A stretch of DNA of 64,000 nucleotides from NCBI RefSeq assembly GCF_007904085.1, contig NZ_CP042326.1:558001-622000 (forward strand). The letters run 5' to 3'. This document shows, piece after piece, positions 52,528-62,990 of the stretch. Source of the stretch: Euhalothece natronophila Z-M001. GTDB taxonomy: Bacteria > Cyanobacteriota > Cyanobacteriia > Cyanobacteriales > Rubidibacteraceae. Every line of letters begins with the position of its first letter. Positions within the stretch are counted from its first letter, which is position 1. A program made the translations under genes and the position numbers. Below the pieces are notes generated by a model. It was not told the DNA's origin and searched no databases. It was given only the letters and a program-made list of their open reading frames with translations.

Positions 52528-54540
52528 GTGATCGCAGATGCCGGGGTTAGAACCTTGAATACAATCCGCGAAATTATCGCCCGTTGGTGGTCAGATTTTA
52601 CCCTTCAAACTCGTCTCATGGCAGTGGGAACCTTAGTGGTTTCCCTCGTCATGAGTGGTTTAACCTTTTGGGCTGTGAATACCATCCAACAAGATGCTCG
52701 GATGAATGACACCCGATTTGGACGGGATTTAGGCTTATTACTAGCTGCGAATATTGCCCCCCTAGTTGCCGAAGATAACCTCACAGAAGTTGCCCTCTTC
52801 TCAGGACGATTTTATAGTAGTACCTCCAGTGTCCGCTATATTCTCTATGCCGAACCAGATGGCAAAATCCGCTTTGGGATTCCTTTCTCCGAGGGCGAAG
52901 GACAAAATGCACTAACCATTCAACGATGGATTCAACTTCCCGATAGTTATGATCCAGACGCAGATCAACCCTTTGTGCGTCAACATAATACCCCTGATGG
53001 TGAAGTAACAGACGTTTTCGTTCCCTTAATCTACGAAAAAGAATATCTCGGAGTTTTAGCTGTCGGAATTAATCCTAATCCTACCGTTGTTGCCTCTTCT
53101 AATCTTACCCGAGATGTCACCATTGCAGTTTTTATTTCTATTTGGGCAATGGTCATTTTAGGGGCAGTTTTTAATGCTTTAACCATTACTAAGCCCATTA
53201 AAGAATTGTTAGTGGGAGTGAAAAATATTGCAGCCGGAAACTTTAAGCAACGCATTGAACTCCCCCTTGGTGGTGAATTAGGAGAATTGATTTCTAGCTT
53301 TAATTATATGGCAGAACGGTTGGCGCGATATGAAGAACAAAATATTGAAGAATTAACTGCAGAAAAAGCTAAATTAGAAACCTTAGTTTCTACCATTGCT
53401 GATGGAGCGGTTTTAATTGATACTGATTTACAAATCATGTTAGTGAATCCCACCGCAAAACGAATTTTTGGTTGGGAAGGAAAGGAAATTATTGGGAAAA
53501 ATGTGTTGCACCATCTTCCCCATGAAGTGAATATAGAAATCAGTGAACCGCTACAAGAAGTGATCGCAAGAGATACTTCCGATGAAACTGAAGATGTGGA
53601 AACTCTCAGAAATGGTGGCGAGTTTCGGATTACCTTAAATAGTCCCCATGAGCGAACCGTTCGCATTTTACTAACACGGGTTTTAGATCAATATCGTGAA
53701 AGTATCAAAGGGTTAGCGATTACCGTCCAAGATATTACCCGAGAAGTGGAATTAAACAAAGCAAAAAGCCAATTTATTAGTAATGTTTCCCATGAATTAA
53801 GAACCCCCTTATTTAATATTAAATCCTTTATTGAAACCCTTTCTGAGTATGGAGAAGAACTAAGCCCAGAAGAACAAAAAGAATTTTTACATACTACCAA
53901 TAGTGAAACAGATCGCTTAACCCGTTTGGTGAATGATGTTCTTGATTTATCCCGATTAGAATCCTCCAAGGCTTATCAAATGACAGCCGTGGATTTGAGT
54001 CAGCCCATTGAGCAAACCCTTCGTAGTTATCATCTCAATGCTAAGGATAAAGAAATTGAACTTTTACAAGAGGTTCAGCCTGAGTTACCCCCTGTGATGG
54101 GCAATTATGACTTACTATTACAAGTCTTTGCCAATTTAGTTGGCAATGCTTTAAAATTTAGTCGTCCCAAGGGAAAAGTAATGATTCGTGCTTATCTTCT
54201 TGATCCCGAAGATCATCCTTACCAATCGAGCCCCCAAGTTCGGGTAGAGGTTTCTGATACAGGAATTGGCATTGATACTGAAGATCAAGAGGCAATTTTT
54301 GATCGCTTTTTTCGGGTGGAAAACCAAGTCCATACCTTAGAAGGAACGGGCTTAGGCTTGTCCATTGTTCGCAATATTATTGAAAAACATCACAGCATGG
54401 TACGGTTAGTGAGTGAATTAGGTGTAGGAACCACCTTCTGGTTCGACTTGTTAGTTCATGAATCTGCCGTAGGGAAACATGAGGATGGACAAGTGACCCC
54501 GAAAGGTGAAGAATTGATTGTAAATTCTGAATTGAATTAA
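52528..54540 (+). CDS. nblS: Sensor histidine kinase NblS (Hik33/DspA/Ycf26)
   Basis: A protein of 670 residues with a GTG start. Order: membrane helix at about 28-50, extracytoplasmic sensor domain, second membrane helix at about 192-215, HAMP (TKPIKELLVGVKNIAAGNF), short coiled coil, PAS domain (LETLVSTIADGAVLIDTDLQIMLVNPTAKRIFGWEGKEIIG), HisKA with SNVSHELRTPLFNIKSFIETL, and HATPase_c with N (LVGNALKFS), DTGIGI and GTGLGLSIV boxes. NblS senses high light, cold, osmotic and nutrient stress and signals to RpaB. Tightly followed by a pentapeptide protein, purK and a CDF transporter. Confidence 0.93.
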   Translation: MIADAGVRTLNTIREIIARWWSDFTLQTRLMAVGTLVVSLVMSGLTFWAVNTIQQDARMNDTRFGRDLGLLLAANIAPLVAEDNLTEVALFSGRFYSSTSSVRYILYAEPDGKIRFGIPFSEGEGQNALTIQRWIQLPDSYDPDADQPFVRQHNTPDGEVTDVFVPLIYEKEYLGVLAVGINPNPTVVASSNLTRDVTIAVFISIWAMVILGAVFNALTITKPIKELLVGVKNIAAGNFKQRIELPLGGELGELISSFNYMAERLARYEEQNIEELTAEKAKLETLVSTIADGAVLIDTDLQIMLVNPTAKRIFGWEGKEIIGKNVLHHLPHEVNIEISEPLQEVIARDTSDETEDVETLRNGGEFRITLNSPHERTVRILLTRVLDQYRESIKGLAITVQDITREVELNKAKSQFISNVSHELRTPLFNIKSFIETLSEYGEELSPEEQKEFLHTTNSETDRLTRLVNDVLDLSRLESSKAYQMTAVDLSQPIEQTLRSYHLNAKDKEIELLQEVQPELPPVMGNYDLLLQVFANLVGNALKFSRPKGKVMIRAYLLDPEDHPYQSSPQVRVEVSDTGIGIDTEDQEAIFDRFFRVENQVHTLEGTGLGLSIVRNIIEKHHSMVRLVSELGVGTTFWFDLLVHESAVGKHEDGQVTPKGEELIVNSELN

Positions 54541-54552
54541 GTATTAAAAATA

Positions 54553-55053
54553 ATGAACTTTCTAACTAAATTAATTTCTGGTGTGCTTGCTTGTGTGGTT
54601 CTCTTCTTTCCTTTAACTGCCCAAGCCCAAACTAGTACAGTTTTTGAACGTCAATCTTTAATTAGTGCTGATTTATCTCGAGAAAATCTTTCGGGTGAAA
54701 CGTTGCAGTTACGAGAAATTTCTGATGCTAACTTAACCGAGGCGAATTTGAGTCATACTGACTTACGGGGATCAATTTTTACCGAGTCAGTCATGGTAGA
54801 GGCAAACTTAGAAGGAGCCAATTTAACCTTTACTGTCTTAAATGCTGTGGATTTTACAGGCGCAAATCTCAGCCAAGCTATTTTAGAAGATGCAATTCTC
54901 TCACGGGCTAAATTTGAAAATACCACAATAACTGGCGCGGATTTTAGTAACGCGGTATTAGATAACTCTCAAATTGATCAGCTTTGTAAAAGTGCAGAAG
55001 GCGTTAACGAGGAGACGGGTGTTGCGACTCGGGATTCATTAGGATGTCTATAA
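54553..55053 (+). CDS. Exported pentapeptide repeat protein
   Basis: A protein of 166 residues with a signal peptide (cleavage after LTAQAQ) and about sixteen pentapeptide repeats (LIDADLS-type, such as NLTEANLSHTDLRGSIFTE). Ends in a Cys-containing tail (QIDQLCKSAEG...DSLGCL) common in lumenal pentapeptide proteins of cyanobacteria and plants. It starts 12 bases after nblS, and its last 10 bases overlap purK, indicating translational coupling. Confidence 0.88.
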   Translation: MNFLTKLISGVLACVVLFFPLTAQAQTSTVFERQSLISADLSRENLSGETLQLREISDANLTEANLSHTDLRGSIFTESVMVEANLEGANLTFTVLNAVDFTGANLSQAILEDAILSRAKFENTTITGADFSNAVLDNSQIDQLCKSAEGVNEETGVATRDSLGCL

Positions 55054-56180
55054 AAAAGCGTGTTGGTGTAATTGGTGGGGGGCAACTTGCTTGGATGATG
55101 GGTTTAGAAGCGTCATCTCTAGGGGTGTCTTTACGAGTACAAACCCCTAATTTTCATGATCCGGCAGTGGCTTATGCTGAAGAAAGCGTTATTGCCTCTT
55201 TGTCAGATTTAGAGGCAACAAGACAGTTAGCCCAATCTTGCGATGTGATCACTTTTGAGAATGAGTTTATTGATTTAGCTGGCTTAAGTCGTTTGCGAGA
55301 AGAGGTAGATTTTTATCCCAGCTTAAATTCTCTTGCACCGTTGTTAGATAAATTTGAACAACGCTGTTATCTCCAAGAGTTGGGTATCCCTGTACCGGTT
55401 TTTAAGACGGCAATTGCTGGGGAAGCTCAATTTGAGGAAGATGAGTTTCCCTTAGTGATTAAGGCAAGACGACATGGGTATGATGGACAGGGAACATTTA
55501 TTGTAGAGACAGATAGGGAGTTAACAAGAGTATGGGAAACCTTAAAAGGGCTTCCGGTACTCGTGGAAGAGTGCATTCCTTTTGAGAAAGAGTTAGCTGT
55601 CATGGCAGCCAGAGGAGTGAATGGGGAGACTGTGGTTTATCCTGTTACGGAAACCTATCAGCAAGATCAGGTGTGTCAGCGAGTGATTGCCCCGGCACGG
55701 ATTAGTGAGGCGTTAGAAGAGGAAATTCGCGCGATCGCGCAGTCACTGTTAACTGCCCTTAATTGGGTGGGGGTTTTTGGTATTGAGTTTTTCCTCACCG
55801 ACAATGAGCGGGTGTTAGTGAATGAAGTTGCCCCCCGAACTCATAATTCTGGACATTATACCCTTGATGCTTGCGATATTTCCCAATTTGCCATGCACTT
55901 AAAAGCCGTTACTGGTGATACCTTAACCCCTCCTCAGATGAAAAGTGAGGCAGCGGTAATGGTGAATTTACTGGGTTATGAAACCCTAGAAAGTGACTAT
56001 GCCCAACAACGTGAGAAATTACAAGCTCTGCCCCATACTCATCTCTACTGGTATGGGAAAACCCAAGCGCGTCCAGGGCGAAAACTCGGTCATGTTACTA
56101 TTTTAGAAAAAGATATTACCAAAGCCAGCGCGATCGCGGATCAAGTTTCCGCCATTTGGGATTCTCATGACAAAGGTTGA
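55044..56180 (+). CDS. purK: N5-carboxyaminoimidazole ribonucleotide synthase
   Basis: A protein of 378 residues. N-terminal VGVIGGGQLAWMMGLEA, ATP-grasp core with VIKARRHGYDGQGTFIV, VEECIPFEKELAVMAARG, FFLTDNERVLVNEVAPRTHNSGHYTLDA, and C-terminal KLGHVTIL. Converts AIR, ATP and bicarbonate to N5-CAIR in purine synthesis. Overlaps genes on both sides (10 and 14 bases). Confidence 0.95.
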   Translation: MSIKKRVGVIGGGQLAWMMGLEASSLGVSLRVQTPNFHDPAVAYAEESVIASLSDLEATRQLAQSCDVITFENEFIDLAGLSRLREEVDFYPSLNSLAPLLDKFEQRCYLQELGIPVPVFKTAIAGEAQFEEDEFPLVIKARRHGYDGQGTFIVETDRELTRVWETLKGLPVLVEECIPFEKELAVMAARGVNGETVVYPVTETYQQDQVCQRVIAPARISEALEEEIRAIAQSLLTALNWVGVFGIEFFLTDNERVLVNEVAPRTHNSGHYTLDACDISQFAMHLKAVTGDTLTPPQMKSEAAVMVNLLGYETLESDYAQQREKLQALPHTHLYWYGKTQARPGRKLGHVTILEKDITKASAIADQVSAIWDSHDKG

Positions 56181-57099
56181 TCATCGTCCAGAAGTCCGCC
56201 GTGTTCTAATTATCACGCTCATCCTCAATATTATTGTTATGGGCTTAAAATTAGTCGTGGGGTTTCTCACCGGTGCGTTAAGTTTACAAGCAGATGCCCT
56301 TCATAGCTTTACCGATGCAGCAAACAACGTTCTGGGATTAGTCAGTAATCAATTTGCCTCCCCACAACCCGATCGCGATCACCCTTATGGACACCAAAAA
56401 TTTGAAGCCCTTGGGGCATTAGGAATTGCCGCCTTTTTAGGGATTACTTGCTTTGAAATTATCCAACGTAGCATCGAGCGCATTTTTACAGGAGTCTCAC
56501 CAATTACGCTTCAAGGTTGGGAATTATGGCTATTAATCCTTGTGTTAGGCGTTAACATTTTTATTGCCTTTTATGAACGTCATGTTGGGAAAAAACTCAA
56601 CAATCGGATTTTAATTGCAGACTCCTATCACACCATGGGAGATATTTGGACAACTATTGTCATCGTTGCAGGATTAGTGGGAATTTGGCAGGGGGCAAGA
56701 TGGGATATTCCCGAATTACAATGGCTAGATGTTGTTTTAGCCTTTCCAGTTGCCTTATTAGTCTTTAAAAGTGCTTGGGAGGTTTTGAAAGAAAATTTAC
56801 CTTGGCTAGTGGATGAGGCGGCAATTCCCCCAGAAGTCATCCATCGCATTACTTTACAAGTGCCAGGGGTGATTAATTGCCATGATATTGCCTCCCGAGG
56901 CGTAGTGGGACAACAAGTCTTTATCGAAATGCACATGATTGTAGATGCCAATGATCTTGAAACTGCCCACAAAATTACAGAAGCAGTTGAGGAAAAATTG
57001 AAAACCTATGTGGGGCCAGCAAGAGTGGTTATTCATATGGAACCGCCACGATATCAGTCGGATACAATCACCTTTTCTGAGCCAAACGACACCAATTAG
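56167..57099 (+). CDS. Cation diffusion facilitator transporter
   Basis: A protein of 310 residues with six membrane helices and a cytoplasmic domain. Metal sites are HxxxD in LHSFTDAANN (helix 2) and HxxxD in DSYHTMGDIWTT (helix 5), both His-Asp pairs suiting Zn2+ or Cd2+. DRDHPYGHQKFEALG is the family loop. The C-terminal domain has IEMHMIVDANDLETAHKI. Exports divalent cations by proton antiport. Overlaps purK by 14 bases. Confidence 0.93.
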   Translation: MTKVDHRPEVRRVLIITLILNIIVMGLKLVVGFLTGALSLQADALHSFTDAANNVLGLVSNQFASPQPDRDHPYGHQKFEALGALGIAAFLGITCFEIIQRSIERIFTGVSPITLQGWELWLLILVLGVNIFIAFYERHVGKKLNNRILIADSYHTMGDIWTTIVIVAGLVGIWQGARWDIPELQWLDVVLAFPVALLVFKSAWEVLKENLPWLVDEAAIPPEVIHRITLQVPGVINCHDIASRGVVGQQVFIEMHMIVDANDLETAHKITEAVEEKLKTYVGPARVVIHMEPPRYQSDTITFSEPNDTN

Positions 57100-57204
57100 G
57101 AAGCCAAATATCGAAAAAACTAAAAAAAACCTGAGAAACCCTCCATACTGCCTAAGTAATAATGCACAATGAAGGTGATCGCAACGTAATTATCCCAAAA
57201 ACCT

Positions 57205-59583
57205 ATGACAGTTGCTACTCCCATCCAAAATAAACCCCTATCTGAAGAACAAGTAGAGAAAATGCACGCTTATTGGCGGGCAGCAAACTATCTCTCCGTG
57301 GGACAAATTTATCTCTACGATAATCCTCTCCTAAAAGAGCCCCTAAAGCAAGAACATATTAAACCTCGTCTTCTCGGACACTGGGGAACCACCCCCGGAT
57401 TGAACTTTATTTATGTTCACCTCAACCGCGTTATCAAGCAAAAAGACCTCAATGTTATTTATCTTGCCGGTCCCGGTCACGGTGGCCCCGGGTTAGTGGC
57501 TAACACCTATCTTGAAGGCACATACACTGAATTTTACCCTGATATTTCTCAAGATGAACGGGGCATGAAAAAACTCTTCACCCAATTCTCTTTTCCGGGT
57601 GGTGTGCCCTCTCACGTTGCCCCAGAAACCCCCGGTTCCATTCATGAGGGTGGAGAACTTGGTTATGCCTTAGCCCATGCTTATGGCGCTGTTTTTGATA
57701 ATCCTGACCTCATCGCAGCTTGTGTTGTTGGCGATGGAGAAGCAGAAACCGGCCCCCTTGCTACCAGTTGGCATTCTAATAAATTCCTCAATCCTGTCCA
57801 TGATGGGGCAGTTTTACCGATTTTACACCTTAACGGGTACAAAATTGCAAACCCCACTGTTCTATCACGACTGGGGGATAAAGAACTGGAAAACCTCTTT
57901 GTGGGTTATGGTTATAAGCCCTATGTTGTGGACGGATCAGACCCTGAAGCCATGCACCAGTTAATGGCGGGGACACTTGATAGTATTATTGGCGAAATTA
58001 AAAGCATTCAAGCAGAAGCCCGAACCAATGGCTTTACCGAACGTCCCCAGTGGCCAATGATTATTTTACGCACTCCCAAAGGCTGGACGGGACCGAAAGA
58101 AGTGGATGGCAAGAAAACAGAAGGCTTCTGGCGTTCTCACCAGGTTCCCTTTTCTGATACGCAGACTAACCTAGAACATATTGCGCTTTTAGAAGAGTGG
58201 ATGAGAAGTTACAAGCCGGAAGAACTCTTTGATGAAAATGGGAAATTCCGCCAAGACTTAGCCGCCCTCGCACCAGAAGGAGAAAGACGGATGGGGGCAA
58301 ATCCTCATGCCAATGGGGGGTTATTGATGAAGGCTTTAAAAATGCCCGACTTCAAAGATTATGCCGTAGAAGTCAGTAAACCGGCTACGACTTACGCCCA
58401 AGCCACTCGCATTACAGGAGAATTTCTCCGCGATGTGATGAAAATGAATCCCCATACTTTCCGCGTCATGGGGCCAGATGAAACGGCTTCTAACCGTTTA
58501 AGTGCCTTATTTGAAGTCACTGACCGCACTTGGATGGATAAACGCCTCCCTGAAGATGAAAATTTATCCCCTGAGGGGCGCGTGATGGAAGTTTTAAGCG
58601 AACACCTTTGTCAGGGCTGGTTAGAAGGCTATCTCTTAACGGGACGACATGGCTTTTTCTCCTGTTATGAAGCCTTTATTCATATCATTGATTCTATGTT
58701 TAACCAGCACGCTAAATGGTTAAAAACGACTCGTGATGAAATCCCTTGGCGACAACCGATTCCATCCCTTAATTATCTCCTCACCTCCCATGTGTGGCGA
58801 CAAGATCATAATGGCTTTTCTCACCAAGACCCCGGGTTTATTGACCATGTGGTGAATAAAAAAGCTGATGTGGTGCGGATTTATCTTCCCCCTGATGCCA
58901 ATACCTTATTATCGGTTACTGACCACTGTCTGCGGAGTCGTAATTATGTCAATGTAATTGTTGCTGGTAAACAGCCTGAATTACAGTATTTAGATATGGA
59001 TGAGGCAGTTAAACACTGTACGGCTGGTTTGAGTATTTGGCCCTGGGCGAGTAATGATCAAGGAAGTGAACCGGATGTGGTCATGGCTTGCGCTGGCGAT
59101 ACTCCCACGTTAGAAACTTTGGCAGCGGTGGATATCTTGCGTCAGAAATTCCCTCACTTAAAAGTGCGTGTGGTCAATGTAGTGGACTTAATGACCCTAC
59201 AACCAGAAACAGAACACCCTCATGGCATTACCGATCGCGAGTTTGATACCATCTTTACTACTGATAAACCCATTGTTTTTGCCTATCATGGCTATCCTTG
59301 GTTAATTCATCGTCTTACCTATCGTCGCACCAATCACTCTAATCTCCATGTGCGCGGTTATAAAGAAGAGGGAACGACCACGACTCCCTTTGATATGGTG
59401 GTCAAAAATGATTTAGATCGTTTCCATTTAGTGCAAGATGTGATCGATCGCGTTCCTAAGCTAGGGTATGCAGCGGCTTATGTCAAACAAGAACTACGGG
59501 ATAAGTTGATTGAACATCATCACTATGTCACTAAATACGGCATTGATATGCCAGAAATCCGTAACTGGAAGTGGCCCTATTAA
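57205..59583 (+). CDS. xpk: Phosphoketolase (Xfp family)
   Basis: A protein of 792 residues, full length for the family. TPP enzyme signatures: [74 protein letters not shown] and [21 protein letters not shown]. Splits xylulose 5-phosphate and/or fructose 6-phosphate with phosphate to acetyl phosphate plus an aldose phosphate, offering a carbon-saving bypass to acetyl-CoA. Monocistronic. Confidence 0.96.
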   Translation: MTVATPIQNKPLSEEQVEKMHAYWRAANYLSVGQIYLYDNPLLKEPLKQEHIKPRLLGHWGTTPGLNFIYVHLNRVIKQKDLNVIYLAGPGHGGPGLVANTYLEGTYTEFYPDISQDERGMKKLFTQFSFPGGVPSHVAPETPGSIHEGGELGYALAHAYGAVFDNPDLIAACVVGDGEAETGPLATSWHSNKFLNPVHDGAVLPILHLNGYKIANPTVLSRLGDKELENLFVGYGYKPYVVDGSDPEAMHQLMAGTLDSIIGEIKSIQAEARTNGFTERPQWPMIILRTPKGWTGPKEVDGKKTEGFWRSHQVPFSDTQTNLEHIALLEEWMRSYKPEELFDENGKFRQDLAALAPEGERRMGANPHANGGLLMKALKMPDFKDYAVEVSKPATTYAQATRITGEFLRDVMKMNPHTFRVMGPDETASNRLSALFEVTDRTWMDKRLPEDENLSPEGRVMEVLSEHLCQGWLEGYLLTGRHGFFSCYEAFIHIIDSMFNQHAKWLKTTRDEIPWRQPIPSLNYLLTSHVWRQDHNGFSHQDPGFIDHVVNKKADVVRIYLPPDANTLLSVTDHCLRSRNYVNVIVAGKQPELQYLDMDEAVKHCTAGLSIWPWASNDQGSEPDVVMACAGDTPTLETLAAVDILRQKFPHLKVRVVNVVDLMTLQPETEHPHGITDREFDTIFTTDKPIVFAYHGYPWLIHRLTYRRTNHSNLHVRGYKEEGTTTTPFDMVVKNDLDRFHLVQDVIDRVPKLGYAAAYVKQELRDKLIEHHHYVTKYGIDMPEIRNWKWPY

Positions 59584-59780
59584 TCCGTAATCAGTAACCA
59601 GTGACCAGTATTTTTTGGTTGCTGGTTATTTACTACAAGACTTGATTTTTGTCAAAACATCTTGCTGAACTGACCCTCTAGGCGCGATCGCGCTCAAGAA
59701 TAGTAAACTGTATTAGCGAGATCAAACTGGACTTAATCTGATGTAATTATTCCTAAGGGCGGGAGTTTTCAGGATATTAA

Positions 59781-60545
59781 GGAATTATTGGCTTACCGCC
59801 AAATTTGTTTTATGGAACGGGAATTCCAGCTTGCATCATTGTTTTAGATCAAGAAAATGCTAATCAGCGCGATCGCGTATTTATGATCGATGCCAGTCGG
59901 GAATATATTAAAGATGGCAATAAAAACCGTTTTCGCGAACAAGATATTCGCAAAATTGTTGATGTTTTTAATCAACAGCAGACGATTCCCCGATATTCTC
60001 GATTAGTTCCTATTGAGGAGATTGCTAACAATGACTATAATTTAAATCTTCCCCGTTATATCGACACTCAAGAAACCGAAGATATTCAAGATATAGAAGC
60101 GCATTGGAAGGGTGGCATCCCCAAGGCTGATATTGAAGCATTAGAAGATTATTGGGAGATTTATCCTTCTCTAAAACAAGAATTGTTTGAACCGCTACGT
60201 TCGGGATATTTGCAAATTAAAATTCCCCCAGATGAAGTCAAGAAATACGTTTTTGAACATCCCGAATTTACCAGTTATGCTAATGCCATTGCCGACATTT
60301 TTAATCAATGGTGGGATCAAAATGTCTCCAACTTAAAGGGCATTCAACAAGGAGATAATCCCAAAGCGGTTATTAATCCCTTAGCAGAATCATTATTAAA
60401 CGCATTTGAAAATCGTAACCTCATTGATAAATATGACATTTACCAGCATTTAATGGATTACTGGCTGGAAACGATGCGCGATGATGTCTATATTTTGGCA
60501 GAAGATGGATGGGTTGCTGAAATTATTAATCCGTGCGCTAAATAG
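59781..60545 (+). pseudogene. Truncated type I restriction methylase subunit (hsdM)
   Basis: An in-frame fragment of about 254 codons of HsdM. It opens GIIGLPPNLFYGTGIPACI, the conserved stretch after the N-P-P-F/Y methylase motif, continues through DASREYIKDGNKNRFREQDI, and stops at EIINPCAK. A stop (59778-59780) lies directly before it, and traces of earlier HsdM sequence (VIIPKGGSFQDIKE) appear in another frame. The SAM-binding N-terminal part is gone, and no hsdS or hsdR is present. An IS630-like remnant follows 36 bases on, probably the cause of the 3' truncation. Confidence 0.75.
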
Positions 60546-60580
60546 TTAACATAGGGAAGAGAAGTAGAGTAGTGTTCTGT

Positions 60581-61236
60581 ATGCAATTAAAAGACACTCG
60601 GAGTTTACCTCCTCAAGCTCAACAAGAAATTCGTAAAAGGGCAGTCATGGCAGTGATTGAGAAAGAACGTCCTCAAGGAGAAGTAGCCCAAGATTTTGGA
60701 GTCACTCGTACGGCGGTTAATCAGTGGGTACAACGCTACCGTCAGGGTGGCGAGGCAGCTCTCAAGGCTTGTAAACAAGGTCGTCGTGAGCATCCTAGCT
60801 TGGCGCGATCAAATCTTCGATTCGGTGAGCGGAGCTCAATCGCAGGTAACGACAATTACTCGTCTTATTCGTGATTACAGCCCAGAACAATTAAAAGGGC
60901 GCATTTACTCTCTGGACTCGACAAGCCGTATCTCAGCTCATTGAACAATGTTGGGGAATAACTCTTTCTCAAACGACGATTGGTCGTTATTTACGTCGCT
61001 GGGGGCTCTCACCACAGAAACCTGCTAAGCGCGCCAGAGAACAATGTCCTTTAACACTCCAACAGTGGTTAAATTACCAGTACCCATCTCTACGTCAACG
61101 AGCGCAACAAGAAGGAGCAGAAATTCATTGGGGTGATGAAATGGGGCTACGTTCCGACCATCAAGCGGAAGTTGGTCAGAGGTGGGGAAAACGCCAGTTG
61201 TGGGTGGTGGTGCTTAAAAAAAACACAGCTACATAG
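60581..61236 (+). pseudogene. Degenerate IS630-type transposase
   Basis: Three frames must be joined. Frame 1 (from ATG 60581) gives an HTH (VIEKERPQGEVAQDFGVTRT, AVNQWVQRYRQGGE). Near 60800 the reading continues in frame 2 (DQIFDSVSGAQSQVTTITR, LIRDYSPEQLKG), and near 60897 in frame 3 (AFTLWTRQAVSQLIEQCWGI, TLSQTTIGRYLRRWGLSPQK, EGAEIHWGDEMGLRSDHQ). Only the first catalytic Asp of the DDE triad is reached before a stop at 61234-61236; the rest is missing. Next to tRNA-Pro. Confidence 0.85.
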
Positions 61237-61249
61237 CCTAAGATAATAT

Positions 61250-61322
<73 letters not shown>

Positions 61323-61430
61323 TCCCGCTCTTTGACATTCTACCACAGAGGGGATGCTCGTTGCTGTCTTGCGACTATTTTTTCTCACAGGTTAGGATAA
61401 AAGAGTGTACCTTTTTGGAGACAGTGTCGC

Positions 61431-62309
61431 GTGGTCGTAAAACCCGATTGGTTAAAAGTTAAAGCCCCTCAGTTTGAGCGTGTTGGTAAAGTTAAATCCA
61501 CATTACGAGAGTTAAAGTTAAATACTGTTTGTGAGGAAGCCTCTTGTCCCAACATTGGAGAATGTTTCCAGAAGGGAACTGCTACTTTTCTAATTATGGG
61601 GCCAGCTTGTACTCGCGCCTGTCCCTATTGTGACATTGATTTTGAGAAGAAACCCCAAGCGCCTGATCCTTTAGAGGCGTTACACTTAGCCGAAGCGGTG
61701 CAGAAGATGGGTTTAAATCATGTAGTAATTACTTCTGTCAATCGCGATGATCTACCTGATCAAGGGGCTTCCCAGTTTGTCCGTTGTATTGAACAAGTAC
61801 GGAAGGTTTCTCCTGATACTACCATTGAATTACTAATTCCAGACCTCTGTGGAGATTGGAACGCCCTAGAAACAATTCTCAATGCTCAACCTGATGTTTT
61901 AAACCATAATACTGAAACAATTCCCCGTTTATATCGTCGCGTGCGTCCCCAAGGAGATTATGCGCGATCGCTGCAGTTATTACAAAAGACCCGAGAAATT
62001 GCCCCTTGGATTTATACTAAGTCTGGTTTAATGGTGGGTTGGGATGAAACGGAAGCAGAAGTGAAAGCAGTTCTCGATGATCTGCGCGAAGTGGATTGTG
62101 ATATTGTCACAATTGGACAGTATTTACAGCCCACAGAAAAGCATCTAGGGGTTAAACAATTTGTTACCCCAGAAACCTTTGAAAATTGGCGCAAGTACGG
62201 GGAAGCGATTGGGTTCTTACAAGTGGTATCCTCTCCTCTGACTCGCAGTTCTTATCACGCAGAACAAGTCCAAGAATTAATGGCTCAATATCCTCGTTCA
62301 AAAGGATGA
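61431..62309 (+). CDS. lipA: Lipoyl synthase
   Basis: A protein of 292 residues with a GTG start ([10 protein letters not shown]). Two [4Fe-4S] clusters: auxiliary [12 protein letters not shown] (C34, C39, C45) and radical-SAM CTRACPYC (C60, C64, C67). NHNTET-type segment [18 protein letters not shown] and the final SSYHAEQV with the conserved Ser follow. Inserts sulfur into octanoyl groups on lipoyl domains such as the E2 at 32585-33862. Confidence 0.96.
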   Translation: MVVKPDWLKVKAPQFERVGKVKSTLRELKLNTVCEEASCPNIGECFQKGTATFLIMGPACTRACPYCDIDFEKKPQAPDPLEALHLAEAVQKMGLNHVVITSVNRDDLPDQGASQFVRCIEQVRKVSPDTTIELLIPDLCGDWNALETILNAQPDVLNHNTETIPRLYRRVRPQGDYARSLQLLQKTREIAPWIYTKSGLMVGWDETEAEVKAVLDDLREVDCDIVTIGQYLQPTEKHLGVKQFVTPETFENWRKYGEAIGFLQVVSSPLTRSSYHAEQVQELMAQYPRSKG

Positions 62310-62384
62310 AATCCTGCGACCACGGGAACTTATTGGGGCAACAGTAGTTCTTGATAAAGGACAATTATTAGTTTTCTTGTTGTC

Positions 62385-62990
62385 ATGTTGTCTCGCAAAC
62401 CCTTTCGTTTTCTACTTATAGTCGGATTAGCGGCTATCTTGACCGTTATCATCTCGATTCCGGTTCGCTTTGTACTGGTTAAACTCCAAAATCCTGAACC
62501 GGAAGCTATCCTCATGCTAGGGGGGGATTTGTTTCGGGAAGACTTTACTGCAGAATTTGGTCAGCAACACCCTAATCTCGAAATTTGGATTTCAGGGACT
62601 TATCCTGAAGGTCGTCGGATATTAGAAGAACATGACCTTGATCCGGATCGGGTTCATTATGACGATCGCGCGACAGATACGGTTACAAATTTCACCACAA
62701 TGATCGAACCCCTGAAACAGAATCATATTTCCCATGTCTATCTCATTACCTCTGATCATCATATGCCACGTTCTACCGCCATTGGCATGATCATTTTTGG
62801 TAGTCGTGGCATTACGTTTACCCGTGTTCCTGCTCCCTCTGACCAATCCCCGGAAACAACGCTTCGGATTGCCCGTGATGTGGGGCGTTCTTTCATGTGG
62901 CTCGTAACAGGTCGCACAGGGGCAAGTTTTAACCCCCGATTGTCCTCCCAGATCAAGCCCTTACTCTCCGTTATACCTCAACACAACTAG
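62385..62990 (+). CDS. YdcF/DUF218-family protein
   Basis: A protein of 201 residues with one N-terminal membrane helix (about 8-30) and a DUF218 domain: AILMLGGDLFRED, HYDDRATDTVTNF (the conserved E/D-R-A-x-x-T box), VYLITSDHHMPRSTAIGMI. Relatives include SanA and ElyC, linked to envelope biogenesis. The 3' end overlaps the convergent gene by 30 bases. Confidence 0.88.
   Translation: MLSRKPFRFLLIVGLAAILTVIISIPVRFVLVKLQNPEPEAILMLGGDLFREDFTAEFGQQHPNLEIWISGTYPEGRRILEEHDLDPDRVHYDDRATDTVTNFTTMIEPLKQNHISHVYLITSDHHMPRSTAIGMIIFGSRGITFTRVPAPSDQSPETTLRIARDVGRSFMWLVTGRTGASFNPRLSSQIKPLLSVIPQHN

Noticed and set aside
59588-59632. Terminator after phosphoketolase
   Set aside because: AACCAG/CTGGTT can form a hairpin, but the T run is in its loop and none follows it, so I did not call it.
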